Source: Vitellaria paradoxa (taxonomy: Eukaryota; Streptophyta; Magnoliopsida; Ericales; Sapotaceae). From it: a DNA stretch of 64,000 bases. The notes beneath the pieces are model-generated. The model was not told where the DNA came from and ran no database searches. It worked only from the letters and a program-made list of their open reading frames with translations. Positions 36,133 to 47,645 of this stretch are shown here, in pieces (within the stretch, counting starts at the first letter, position 1; every line of letters begins with the position of its first letter). A program made the translations under genes and the position numbers. The stretch is from assembly GCA_019916065.1 (NCBI GenBank), contig CM034238.1, forward strand, positions 3,498,199-3,562,198, in the 5' to 3' direction.

Positions 36133-37998
36133 GTTGTGGTTTTCTAAGAACTTCTTCCTTATATAGGGACAATGACTAAATGCAGGGCCTTTTGTTGGTG
36201 CTTGAATGGCTTTCAATTGGATTCTTGGTTTTGATAGATATTTGCTCATTAAACAACATATGCTTGCTTTTTGTAGAACTTTTAATTCTATTTCCATTTC
36301 TTACAAATGAAGAGAATGTTTCTGACAATGAAAATCGTAATGATAGCAAGAATGATCAATGGTTGGTTCTGTTTTCGATAATGGCTGAAATTGCCGTGAC
36401 AGACTTCCCTTTTAGCTTTGTTGCGTATAATTAGCTGTTCGTTGCTTTTGTGTGATATATTTACCAGTGCTTACTGGACATGGGATTACATGGAGAAGAA
36501 ATCCTTACATTTTGACTTCCAGGTCCCGTGTCGTTTGGGCAGACTATTTGGCAACTAATTAAACATATAAGAATCAGAATTGTTGAAAATGCAGAAAAGG
36601 ATGTGTAGTGATGATCAACTATAGAATTGTGCAACATAAACTTGATTTAAGAGTAATTGACAATTATTTGCAGTTTCATTGCATAGTAAAGAATATATAT
36701 CTAATAGTTGCTAATTTGAACTCCTAAGGGTATCGTGTAACCGTCTTGAACTTTTAGAGGGCATCTATGAAGCATGAACACTTCAAAATGTGTGTCGTAT
36801 CTGTATCTGATAATTCTTGGACTCACTTGTTCTTTAAACACTCCAAGATACGTGTCGGACACGCCATATGACGTGTTATATTATTTTATAATTTTTGCTT
36901 CAAATATATGATTAGGATAAACCTATATTTGAGTAATCAAAGCCCTTAAAATTATAAAATATTCTATCTTATATTTTGGATGTTGAATTATGTATTGATT
37001 TGGTGTTTTTTTTTTTTCTTTTTTCTTTTTTATGGATGTTTGTTATATTCATAAATATAGCTAATAAAAATATATGAAATTTAAATTTTTTTGGCTGTAT
37101 CCCTGTTGTGTCCATTTTTTTATTTTTTTTAAAACTGCTGAATCTGTATTTGTACTTGTATCGTATTGATATCCTCTATTTATATCCATGCTTCTTGGGG
37201 GGTATTATACCTTAAACATGATGGCTGACCTAGGGAATGGTAAAATACATTCAATAATTGCTTTTTAATCATTCATTAAATTGACTTGCTATTTAATACT
37301 TCATTAAATTGACCTCTATTTTTGCGATTTGACTCATCTAAGTAAACCCATACGTAGGTCATTTATTTTTGTGAGGTGCCTTATCAAATTCAAATAATTT
37401 CAAATTATCTATGCAGCAGCTTTCTTCTTTGAATATACACAAACAGATATCTACAGGGTATTCGATCTTTTAATTGTTTTTTTCCCTCTGAAAAGTACTT
37501 GCATACGATAGTTGATGAAAAATTAATTGCTCTTCTACCAGAAGAAGAAAGTTAGAAGGCGAAAAAAGAAATCGGTAGCATATGATCTCTCATCTCTCTC
37601 AGAGTTCCTTCCTGAGTTGAAAGCTCCAAGGCAGGTGACTCCTGCTGAGTTTAAACTGAATAGTAAATCCAGGCAAAATCTAGTGTGAGTGCATTAATTC
37701 CGTCACACTTCATTCTCTTACATGCTCTAATTTTCCTTCGTATTAGTCCTTTTCAGTTTTATTCTTATGTAACGATGGGTTATTTTCCATCAGACTGAAG
37801 GAATCAAATCAGTTGAGAACAGTTCTAAACCATCCTACCTTCCAATCGGACCCATTGGCTGCTATTCATCAACACTTGCAGAGCACGCAACCTATCACAG
37901 ATAAGAAACCAGAAAGAAAGAGCATCAAAGGTAGGGAGAAAAAAGCAAAAAAGAAAAAGTCTAAAGCCTCGTCTGGACCTCATTCTATGGATATCTGA
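35505..37998 (+). CDS. SLX9-like ribosome biogenesis protein, five exons
   Basis: SLX9 proteins are small nucleolar factors involved in 40S subunit pre-rRNA processing and export. Exons: 35505-35524 (MGKTSL), 35719-35777, 35940-35989, 37542-37684 and 37794-37998. They total 477 nt (158 residues), with GT/AG junctions and kept phase. Landmarks are HADRKFEKKLQFYAKVRDTV near residue 15, a basic stretch KKKVRRRKKK, YDLSSLSEFLPELKAP, the SLX9-like NQLRTVLNHPTFQSDPLAAI with HQHLQ, and a lysine-rich C-terminus ending SSGPHSMDI. The basic tracts would serve for nucleolar localisation and RNA contact. No lesion is seen. The identification is from memory of plant SLX9-like sequences, not a search. The gene is tail-to-tail with the ARF gene, 1.2 kb apart. 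Intron 3 carries a GT microsatellite. Confidence 0.85.
36101..36130. repeat. (GT)15 microsatellite in SLX9-like intron 3
   Basis: Fifteen perfect GT units. Likely polymorphic; a marker candidate. Confidence 0.95.
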
Positions 37999-39225
37999 CT
38001 TGATATGTAGATGTTTTGGTGGCTCTCATTTTCCATCCTGGTCCATGGTTTACACTCACCATTCTATTAATTTTGAATATGGTTAGCATCTTATGAGTAT
38101 GAATGTAATACTATCCATAAGTGACAAAAAGAAGCTAAAAAAGAAAAAAAAATGGAGTGGGTGGTATTACATTTTGTTTGAGCCGCTAAGCCTTGCAGCT
38201 TTATCTTGCTATTTTGTTGTTTGCATTGAAGGTAGGCGCCAGTGAGGAGTCCTGCTCTTTTTCTTATATATGAGTGCATGTATAAGGAACAAATCCACTA
38301 ATGTAAAGAAGCGATTAGTTGAATGGCTTTGATGTTACCATTAAATGTGATTACTTTATTAAGAGGATTGGAGAGTTTGGGAGGATGATGGAATATTACC
38401 ATCAAGAGATGGGAGGTTGTTTGGATGCATTTATTTTTGGGGTGATGTTGCTTCGATCTCTATGGTTTATTGTCGTAGAAAAATAAATAAAACGGAAAAA
38501 AGGATTGTTCTGTTGCATGCAGATTCAATTTTTAACTAACTCTGAGTGGGACACAGCTTCTCTGCCCGCATAATTAATGCAAATTTTGAATTATTAAGTG
38601 TTCACTGGGTTTTTTGAAAAATGTAAAAAATTGGTAAAAATTGAAGAAGATTTTTTGTGGAGAAAGTTAGAGATTTTTTATCAAATTTGGCACCCCAAAT
38701 ATAAATTAAGATTGTGATTTTAGACTTTGCAAGTATTTCAGACTCTACAATACAAGAATCTTACTGAGTTGTGTTTGCCCAAACCAACTTAGGGAGGAAG
38801 CCGAATATGAATCGGCTTGACACCCTTCACTGCTGGAAAGGCACCAGTATTGAAGAAATCTACATGCATAGATCAGAAAAAATTGTGCCATTACAACGTC
38901 CGGGAAAAAAAATAAAAAAATAAAATCAAGGGCAGCAATTCATAGTTTCATATTGTTCCTTTTGTAACCACTGTAGATTGAATGAATATAAACAAATCAT
39001 TCCTATGATACAAAAGCTCAGATACATTGCATCTCTATACAGGAAAAAATAAACAACTAAGATGGGTCACAAACCATCCCAAGTCAAAACAGTAGCTGCC
39101 ATCAGGGTGATGCTTAGGAAGTGAACATTTGGTTCAGTGCGCATCTTGACTGGCACTCTTTGCATAGCAAGAATCAAGAGTCTATTCCTGCCTTAAAAGC
39201 AAGTGAAAAATGGTAAAGAGAACAG
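37999..39225. other. Convergent 3' region between SLX9-like and ARF genes
   Basis: Contains the two facing 3' UTRs. No other gene is seen; the sequence is ordinary mixed composition with short A-rich tracts near 38140 and 38910. Confidence 0.55.
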
Positions 39226-41793
39226 TCAAACTATTGCTGATTTGCTAAGGATGTTGTTGGTTAGCCAATCAAGACCTTCGTAAAGTCCTTGCCCCGTAGT
39301 GGCTGAGGTACCCTGGATGTACCTGAATAGAATATGTCATCAAAATCAGCAACCAAACTGACAACTGAAAACTAGAATACAGGAAAAAAGAAATGAATAA
39401 AATTTAAATACGCAAAACCTTGAAAGTGTTCAGATAGAGTAAAGTGCCTCCTAAGTTCCATGAAATATTGCCTCAAGTTTTTATGAAGGGGCCTGGAAGG
39501 TGTGCATGAGTGCATCATTAGAGCATTCACATTAGTTTCTCTAAATCTCTTATTTTCTCTAAAATGGAGAGCGAAGAGTGAAAAGAAGACTCACATCAAT
39601 ATCTTTACCCACTTTCTATTTTAGAGAATCTTCTGAGTTACTCTTCAAATATAAAGAAACCTTATTGCATTCTTTTCTTCAGAGAACTATTAAAGAGAAC
39701 TATTTAGAGAAGTTGTGTGGAGTGAAGTTGGAGGGAAATCCGTTTTGCCTACTTGCATGAGGTTTAGGTGACTGTAGACAGGCCGCTTAAGAGGTTGGTT
39801 CTAAATACTAAATTCTTATCTTTGAATGATCATCAATTAATTAGTCGAAAAAAAAAAAACAACAACAAACAAACAAGATACAGAAGAAAAATCTGTGTCA
39901 TGGAGACATGGAGTTCAAACAAGCAAGTTAAAATTCAGATGCTCTCCAAAAGGTCATTCCAGATGCAACACGCTGTAAAAAGTGATTGAATATTGTCAAA
40001 TAAACTGACAATATTCCATCACTCTCCCAATATTTTGGAGTGATCTTGCTTCACTAGTCATGTCAAATAGTAACATCCCGTATAATTTAAGCTCCTAACT
40101 GATTAAATTTCATGTAAAAGCTAGTCAAGTTAAAGAGAGATGTTCTGAAAAATTAGGACACAAGTCATGAACCCAAGAAGGATTCCGTAACCTCACCATC
40201 GACGCTGACGAAGCAAATGCAAAGCAAGTTTCTCAGCAACCTCAGTGACAGACATAGCATGTGGAAGGTCTTGCTTATTGGCAAAAACTAGTAGGGTCGC
40301 ATCATGGAGCTCACCCTGCAAGAAGGATGAAAACCTTGATACCAAACATTAATAGACCTTGATAACTGTATTCGTGAATCATGACAAAGAAGTCATTGAT
40401 AAAAGTCTGAATTTTAGATTCAAGTATCTCGAACTCACAATATCACCCACCTCACTCAGAATCTGGTATAGCTCATTTCGGGCTTCTGTGATTCTTCCTC
40501 TATCACTGCTGTCTACCACAAAAATGAGTCCCTGGGTATTCCGAAGGTAATGTCTCCATAAAGGCCGAATCTATCTAGCAGCAGTGATACACAATTAGTT
40601 GATGTTCAAAGCACAAGCAATAGATGATGCTAGTGAATTCCATCTGTACATCATTTTTCCATCATAAATATCATTATTTCTCAACTCTTCTTAATGCCTT
40701 CAATTTTTAGTTATGGAAGAGGCCGATACAAACATAAATTAATACATGACGTTATAAGAACAAACCGTGATTAACATGCTTCCATTCACAAGATTTATCT
40801 GCATCGCTTAAAAGGAACGAATTGAATAATTTGAGAATCCATTACATTTCTAGGGATGGTGCATTTGATGTATCAATCCTGGCTCCAGGATTTATCAGCT
40901 TTCTCAGATGTCTTTATTCCCTTTAAATTTCAATGCGTTATTACCAACAGCAAGTTTCAAATCATTAAGCACCTCATCTAAACATGAAATGAACAAGTGG
41001 ACAAATTTATCAACTTTTTACCTTATCTTGTCCTCCTATATCCCACAAAGTGAAGCTGACATTTTTGTACATTAAAGCTTCTACATTAAAACCTGTATAA
41101 TAAAGGCAGATGTTTGTCATGTGTTATAATCTCTTGAATGAAAACAATCACCTCAAGCTAAAGGGTGTCCTAGGTGATAGAACATATGCTTTCTCATTGA
41201 AAACGGGCCCTACGTTCTAGACTCATCCTACAAAATGGAATAGATATCAAACTCACAATTATATTTCCATTGCTGACATTTAAACCATTAGTAGAAAAAT
41301 TTGGAGAGGATTAAATAAAATGATAAAGATAAATAGAATGCTTGACATACTTGATCTGGCTTATAAGATGATAAAGACTAAAATAAATTTATGTAGCTGC
41401 TAAGGAAAATGACAGAAAATAATGCTTGAAATAAAAATTCACATCAAGAAATAGGAGGAAAATAGTTAGTCCAGTGGAGAGTTCACTAATGGAATCATCA
41501 TGAATTGAAAATAATCTGTAAACTACTTTCTAATTTGGCTGCCATGATTAAGTGAATAAGAGAAAGTTCATCAGAACTTTTACAAGGTCTTACATGTAGA
41601 TCAGTTTGTGCTATCAAGGTAAGAAAGAGTTTTCAGGAGAGGTACCAATTGTGGGTGTGGTTGTAACAACATCTCCCAGCTTCAACTTGTACAGGATGGT
41701 TGTCTTCCCTGAAGCATCGAGACCCACCATAAGAATTTTCATATCATGCTTTGTAAGAAGCCTCTTTACAAGTCGAGACAAGCTCACACCCAT
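39226..41793 (-). CDS. ARF-family small GTPase (ADP-ribosylation factor), five exons
   Basis: Ras-superfamily GTPase recruiting coat proteins to membranes in vesicle traffic. Minus-strand exons: 41646-41793, 41022-41092, 40451-40570, 40197-40315 and 39226-39322; 555 nt, 184 residues, all GT/AG. Gly2 ([13 protein letters not shown]) is the expected N-myristoylation site, followed by an amphipathic helix. P-loop GLDASGKT is at residues 24-31, switch 1 has TPTIGFNVE, switch 2 has WDIGGQDK with the catalytic-region Gln, and NKQD and [16 protein letters not shown] give guanine specificity and the C-terminal helix. Most ARFs have GLDAAGKT, and the C-terminus is short (NILSKSAIV). The divergence from ARF1 ([16 protein letters not shown]) suggests an ARFB1a-like branch; the subclass is inference. 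No lesion is seen. Confidence 0.93.
39520..39770. mobile_element. Possible MITE remnant in ARF intron 4
   Basis: Begins GAGCATTCACATTAGTTTCT and contains short inverted pieces (AAATCTCTTATTTTCTCTAA against TTAAAGAGAACTATTTAGAG). This resembles plant MITEs that start GAGCATNCACATT. Neither the far end nor a duplication could be fixed. Confidence 0.3.
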
Positions 41794-42319
41794 GCTAAAT
41801 CAATTCAAGCCAAGAAACAGGCAAAGAACATTATTTGTGGAAAAGAGAAATTCCATCTGCAGGACAACCTACAAGCAAAATATTTTAGGAGAAATAGATA
41901 CAGCAAAGGAAAGATATTGTATTCCAGGTAATCATCAGACAAGATGGTCTGGGAGGCAAAGGAGAACGGGATTCTTAATTAAGAGACAAACATAAAGTTT
42001 ATTTATTTCCTTTACTTCCTCCCCTACTAGATTTTCATTCGACGAAAGTTTTAAAATAACATTTCTGGAGATGCCCTTGTCTGATTGCTGTTATCTTGAA
42101 AGTTAAAGCAGAATATTTGAGCTTTTAAAAGATATATGCACAGCTGTCCACATGTCTGTCATCACAAACTAAAAAAACCTCCTCATTGATGCTGTTATGA
42201 TACTACTTCTAGCAGACACTGATTGCCACTAAAGCCTGGGACCCAGATAATACAAGAAACCAATCTACTGAAGGATCAGAAAATTTCTTGTTTGCCATTT
42301 TTCTTTCGAGAGCATTCAT

Positions 42320-42369
42320 AATTGTGAAGCTGAATTACCCAAAAAAATAATAATAAAATTGTGAAGCTG
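42320..42369 (+). mobile_element. Minimal poly(A)-type insertion with 13-bp target duplication
   Basis: AATTGTGAAGCTG at 42320-42332 and 42357-42369 flank AATTACCC(A)7TAATAATAA (42333-42356). Same structure as the insertions at 29161 and 43387: a TTACC-like stub plus an A-rich tail. It lies in the spacer between the SEP1-like and ARF genes. Confidence 0.65.
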
Positions 42370-43386
42370 CATTCCCAATATCATAAGTGGTTCAGGTACA
42401 TTTGCTCCGAGATCTAAACCATCTAATCAATAAATTTAAAACCAAATTCCAACAGAAATAACCCAGCAGGGGCATGGCATAACATGAATAATGTCTATTA
42501 TGTTCTCAACCATCATCAATTGTAGTACTGAGGATCTGAGACAAAAGCGCACACATGAACAAGACCATAACTAAGAATAACTTTTGAATCCCAAGCAAAA
42601 AAAAAAAAATTCAACGTTTGTGCGAGCACCAAGCAGAAGCTTCAAAGTGATCGATTCTCAGAGGTAGATTGAAAGATAAATATTGCTGTCAAAATACCCA
42701 CCAATGCTGTAATTGCCAAGGCCACTGCTGGTAAGGGGGCTGTGAGCCCAAAATTCTGCAGCATCAGAATGAACACCTGTTGATAAGATGAACACCCTTT
42801 GAGTGTGCTATTTTTTTATTTGTGCATGCACATGAATGTGATTGTGACCAGAAGACACGGACCATTTCAGTAAACGATTCATCAAGACCCAGTTCTGCAA
42901 TTAAAAGAATAGAATCAATCCACATTGCACAATATAATTTTAAGCATTACAATTCACAAAATATTACCAACCTAGTGTTTTCCCCCTTGTTTATATTCCT
43001 TCTTCTCCTGAGAGATTTAGATCGTAAACAAACTATAGACAACCAGCAATGGCATGCATGTCCATAGGAGTTGGAGTTATTAGGATTCAAACTGAGGCTA
43101 ATGTAAGTCATTGAATTGTAAATTAACCAAGCAGTTACGGGTATCTTAAAGAATAATCGAATGGAAGCATGAAGTTATTTGTGCAATACCTCCAGAAGTC
43201 CTTTGCCTGTTGTTATTTCTACGCCAGTAGCCACAGCAAAGTCACCATTGCTGAATGCCCAAGCTATACATCCAAACCATTGCCATCCTTTGTTCTCTGC
43301 TCAAACTGAATAGAGACTGTTGCTGCTTTGCAAGCAAACTTCCTCTGATGAGTAGTTTTACATATAACTGGAAAGGAAACATCAAC

Positions 43387-43432
43387 TATCACCAGGCTAC
43401 TTACCAAAAAAAAAAAAAATATCACCAGGCTA
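43387..43432 (+). mobile_element. Minimal poly(A) insertion with 13-bp target duplication, in SEP1-like intron 2
   Basis: TATCACCAGGCTA at 43387-43399 and 43420-43432 flank CTTACC plus 14 A (43400-43419). It is oriented opposite to the SEP1-like gene. CTTACC(A)n matches a common plant LINE 3' terminus, so this is best read as a LINE copy truncated to its last few bases. Confidence 0.8.
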
Positions 43433-44227
43433 ACTTACAATCCCAAATAACTTTTGCCAATAATAGATGGGGAATTAAACCAGCTTCCAACATATTGAAG
43501 CTACAATCTGGAATTATACTAAGAAAAACCAAACAACATGAATTGCTAATCATAAGCCTGTGTGTTAGAAAAGAATCCATATCTGCTTAATGTATCAAAG
43601 GGGTGACTATGGTTATTAATTTTTCTTCAAACAAGTCAATTGGGAACTAATTCATTAAAGGCTGCCAATTATCTTTTTATGAAGCAACCAAATTTTTCAC
43701 TATCACGGAATCACGCCATTTCATAGTGAATTATCTCCTTGTGCTTCTGCTTTATGAAGATGACAACTTGCCCACATCTCCTTTTTCCCCCCAGTCCCAT
43801 TCCTAAGGAGTAGGGAAGTAACATTATCGACTAAGAAAAGCCCAGATAGATTTGATTCCAAATTCTAACTAAATTTCTATGTTTTTGAGAATGTATAGAA
43901 AATAAGAGATGGGGAACAGTAGCGCATTGACAGCTTCAAAGTGTGCAATAGTCGCTCTCAAATTTTCAACAGCACCCAGTGGTTAGATTTATAATTTCAA
44001 GCCAAATCCAAATTGGCCAAACTAAAAAATTCTTAGGCTATGTTCAGAACATGAATTTGTGAAGTGGGGAAAAAGGGGAAAAGATTGAAGGAAGAATAAA
44101 ACTAATTTGTGTTACTTAGCCCAAAGAAGTTTTAAGACTATGTTTGGAACATGAATTTGTGAAAGGATAAGAAAAGTGAAGGCAGAATAAAATTACTAAT
44201 TGGTGTTATTTAGTTATGCTTAACTAA

Positions 44228-44355
44228 GGCTCTATTTGTTTCAATGTAAAATGTTTTTGGGGGAAACACATCTACTCATGTTTCAGGAAAATATTTCTCA
44301 AAACATGAGTAAAAATTTTCTCCGATAAGATATTTACATTGAAACAAGTACAGCC
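44228..44355. mobile_element. PIF/Harbinger-type MITE with TAA duplication, in SEP1-like intron 2
   Basis: 128 bp. The left end GGCTCTATTTGTTTCAATG and the right end, reverse-complemented GGCTGTACTTGTTTCAATG, form a long inverted repeat that continues as TAAA. TAA flanks both sides (44225-44227, 44356-44358). A second inverted pair lies inside: CTCATGTTTCAGGAAAATAT / ATATTTCTCAAAACATGAG. A looser relative lies at about 34220-34330. Confidence 0.75.
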
Positions 44356-45316
44356 TAAGTAAAATTTGAATTTTTTTAATAATTATCTTCTTATTTTTTT
44401 AATCAATCCAAAAAATTAATAAATTTGATTTCTACATTTCATTTTACTTTCCTATCATTTTCCTTAACTTTTTTTTTCCCTCTGCAAATCCATACTCCAA
44501 ACATAGAAAATTAAGGATATGCAAATTCAAGAATAGTTAGTGACAAGAAGAGCAATTTCGAATGACCATGTCAGAGTGGACATACTAAATTCTCTCCCTA
44601 TGCCATCATGCAAATAAAACTATTTCTGAAGCCAAGAAATCTATTGCCACATCTTCACACATAAAACCAATATTCAAAATCTGAACAGAGTCCATATTGT
44701 CATGAATGATATGAAACCCACATAGGACATCTATTATGTGCTATGAATATATTCTCTTTTCATGAAGAATAAATCTTTCTTTAGTTAATGCGAATATTTC
44801 CCTGACAAATGAGAGGACTACAGGGACATTTTCAGTGGAAAGCATGGACAGAACATATTCATTGTTCTTCTAAAACCAAAACGCAATGGAATCCCAAATA
44901 CCCAAAAAATCTTGCACATGTACACAGTACACTCACCTTCCCTATATACAGAGAGAAATATATGAATAACCATTGTTTCAATTAGAGAGCTTACGAAGCG
45001 GAGAACAGGTAGCAATGGCAGCCCCAATTCGAGCCGGGCTCGCAAGGCAATGCGGGACAATAGCAGGGGTTCTTGCTGACCCCCACCCACAAACACCTGC
45101 AACGTATAAGAATTTTCAATACATGTAAAGCTTATGCGAATGAATGTACATATATAACTATTTAAAGAGAGAGAGAAACTTGAGTTACAGCCATGAGTAG
45201 ATTGCTCAGCGCGGGATAGAGAGTGATAGTGTACACCGGAACAAGGTTACCCGATCGACCACGATTAAAACCCGATCCGATCAAATAATACGGACCTTAA
45301 TTGGACTGATCATTTA

Positions 45317-45483
45317 GGGTTTGTTTGGAGTAAGAAAAAATTGAGATAAATTGAGATAAATTATGGTTTGAAGAGAGTTCATAATGTGTGCAGTGGGAGA
45401 AAAAATTGATGTGATATAAATTAACAGAGATTTATAGAAATTTTTGGAAATTTTCAGCAAATTATTGCAAACCAAACAGGCCC
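45317..45483. mobile_element. Tourist-like MITE present only in duplicate copy 1
   Basis: 167 bp from GGGTTTGTTTGGAGTAA to CAAACCAAACAGGCCC, flanked by TTA (45314-45316 and 45484-45486). The matching site in copy 2 (48909-48911) has a single TTA and no insert. TTA is the canonical PIF/Harbinger target, and the TIR GGGnnTGTTTGG fits Tourist elements. Confidence 0.88.
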
Positions 45484-47120
45484 TTAATGTATTAAAAACA
45501 AGATTACTTATGTTATAATTATATGTATAATTGTATTTTAATATATTCTGTAATTCTTATCGATCGATGTATTAAAGATAAAATTACTTGTGTTACAATA
45601 ATATGTGTAACGTATTCTGACATTATTATGTGATTCTCGTTAATTAAAGTGTTATCTGTTGTTTAATAATTTTGGTAATTAATTAACAAAATCGACCTTA
45701 AAATTTATAATACACATGACATAATTTGATTCGAGAGAAAATATAGTTAACTAAAACTTATATATATTATATCCATGCAGATCTTACACCTCTTTATATG
45801 CACCATCTCCTCAAAATATATAGTGCGTATATTTTTATCTTATTGAAATTCTACCAAAAAACTTTTCAATTTCTTATTAACTTAAACATTAGATACTTTT
45901 TGATAGATACCACACTGACGTACTAGATAGCATTTTAGATTTAGATTGGATTCTTGGAAGGTACTAATTTGCTGAGTTATCACAACACGAGAAAATCAAC
46001 GCTGGAGATTACTCCAATTTTGCTTTTTCCGTGGAAACCAACCGAATTTTTTTGGATCGATTCGAGCTTCGTGTAAAAAAAAAATGTTCGCCTGAGTCCC
46101 AATCGGGAATCAAACAGCTAAAAGTTTAACTCACATTGATTTGTGAGTAGTTTAAAATTCAACACAAGTTGAAACTTAAAAAAAAAAAAATTGACTAAAA
46201 AATTCATGAATAGGTTTCATAAAAGAATATATATTATAATATTTATATTTTTAATAATGTTTACAATGTTTTAGATTAAAATAATATTATTTTGAGTTAA
46301 TCAAATTATTCACAAATTGATCTTGAGTTTAAATTTTTTTTATCGCGTCAAAATCAAACATGTATAAAAGTTTAAATTTGACTTGAGTTTAGCTTCAATA
46401 AATTAAAATTTGACTTGTTTCTGTCGTAACTTCCACATATAGCAATGAAAAATAACAAAATTTATGTAGCATTATATAATAAAGCTTTTGAATAATTATT
46501 ATCAAAATATTGGCATCTAATTTCTTAAAATAATGGAGCAACTATTTTGAAAGATTTTAAATATGTATATATTTGATGTTTTTAGATTCATTATAATATT
46601 TCACCATATTAAACCATTAAAATTAACGATGAAATCTTTATTTAAACCAAAAAGTTAAACTAAAACAATTATACTTAAATAATTAATGCAAAATCTTTTA
46701 ATTTTAAATTTATAAATATAAACACAACGTAGAGTTTATTTTAATAATTTCTTTAAATAAAGAGCTAAATTTTTTAATTCAAACACATAATTACAATTGT
46801 AATGTAAACTAAAAATCATAAACTAGTACAAATGTTATAACACAAGATGTTTATGAAAAATGCGAGTATATAAGAAAATATAACCAAATTTTCTATATTT
46901 ATTTTACTTTGAAGTGATAAACCCGTAACAATTTTACTTATTTTTAAGAACTTTTTTTTTTTTATAAAATTATTATGGTTATATACTAGTAACTTACGTT
47001 TGTGTTTTTACATGCATATTGGTCCCATTTGGAGTGGTAAAAAATAAGAAAAAATAAAATAAAAATAATTTTGGATAAATTTTGGTGTTTGATTTTTTTC
47101 CAAGCTGTTTTTTTTTTTTT

Positions 47121-47645
47121 AAATGAATGGTAAGAAATCGTTAGAACAGTTTTTCTAAACCCGTTCTAATTGATTCAGACAATCTTTATACACCTAACAG
47201 TTCATCTCTCTCTCCCTTCAAATCGCGTTTTTTTGGAGATGAACAATAGTAAAACGTTAGAATGGTTTTCCCAAATCCGTTATAACGAATTCAAAAATAT
47301 ATTTAGAGCTAATAGTTCTTCTCTCTCTCTCCAAATCACGTTTTTTTGAGATAAACAGTGATAATCCGTTAGAATAGTTTTTTCAAATTTGTTCTAACGG
47401 ATTTAAAAATCTCTGTACACCTAATATTTCGTCTCTCTCTTTCCAAATCCCCTTTGTTGAGATGAACAGTAGTAATCTATTAGAACGATTTTTTCTAAAT
47501 ATGTTTTAACGGATTGAAAAAAACTCTATGCACCTTATAGTCCATCTTTTTTTCTCTTTTCAGATCGTGTTTTTTTAAAATAAACAGTAGTAGTCTGTTA
47601 TACCAATTTTTCCAAATACGTTCTAACAGATTTAAAAAATTTTGT
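47121..47645. repeat. Five ~115-bp subrepeats inside duplicate copy 1
   Basis: Each unit contains GATGAACAGTAGTAA (or close), GTTAGAA, TTTTTCAAAT, GTTCTAACGGATT, a CACCTAATAGTTC-like stretch and CT-rich CTCTCTCC before a TTTTTTT run. The same five-unit array recurs in copy 2 at about 50573-51105, so it predates the large duplication. Confidence 0.8.

Larger units (their letters stand above)
42642..45194 (-). pseudogene. SEP1: SEP1-like (stress-enhanced protein 1, LHC-like thylakoid protein), four exons, broken in exon 3
   Basis: SEP/LIL proteins are nuclear-encoded, chlorophyll-binding-like thylakoid proteins induced by high light. Minus-strand exons: 45180-45194 (MAVTQ), 44995-45096, 43190-43305 and 42642-42755. 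The C-terminal exon is clean: NFGLTAPLPAVALAITALVG continues into a second membrane helix and ends QSTSENRSL. Exon 3 should encode the Chl-binding helix. It reads EQRTKDGNGLDV, then TAG at 43264-43266 where the family has Trp, then LGHSAMV (His where the family has Arg), then a 1-bp deletion near 43242. After that the other frame gives FAVATGVEITTGKGLLE. Exon lengths sum to 347 nt, one short of 348 (115 residues). The R-to-H change (CGT to CAT) would fit loss of a methylated CpG. Exon 2 is conserved only in outline (transit-peptide-like). Family identity rests on exons 1, 3 and 4. Confidence 0.83.

Noticed and set aside
42860..42900. Possible extra SEP1-like exon reading ELGLDESFTEMVR
   Set aside because: Joining exon 3 (GLLE) directly to NFGLTAPLP at 42755 matches the SEP1 family; the block has an acceptor but is not needed.
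46075..46135. GCCTGAGTCCCAATCGGGA as a possible tRNA or structured RNA
   Set aside because: No cloverleaf could be drawn; it is simply present in both tandem-duplicate copies.
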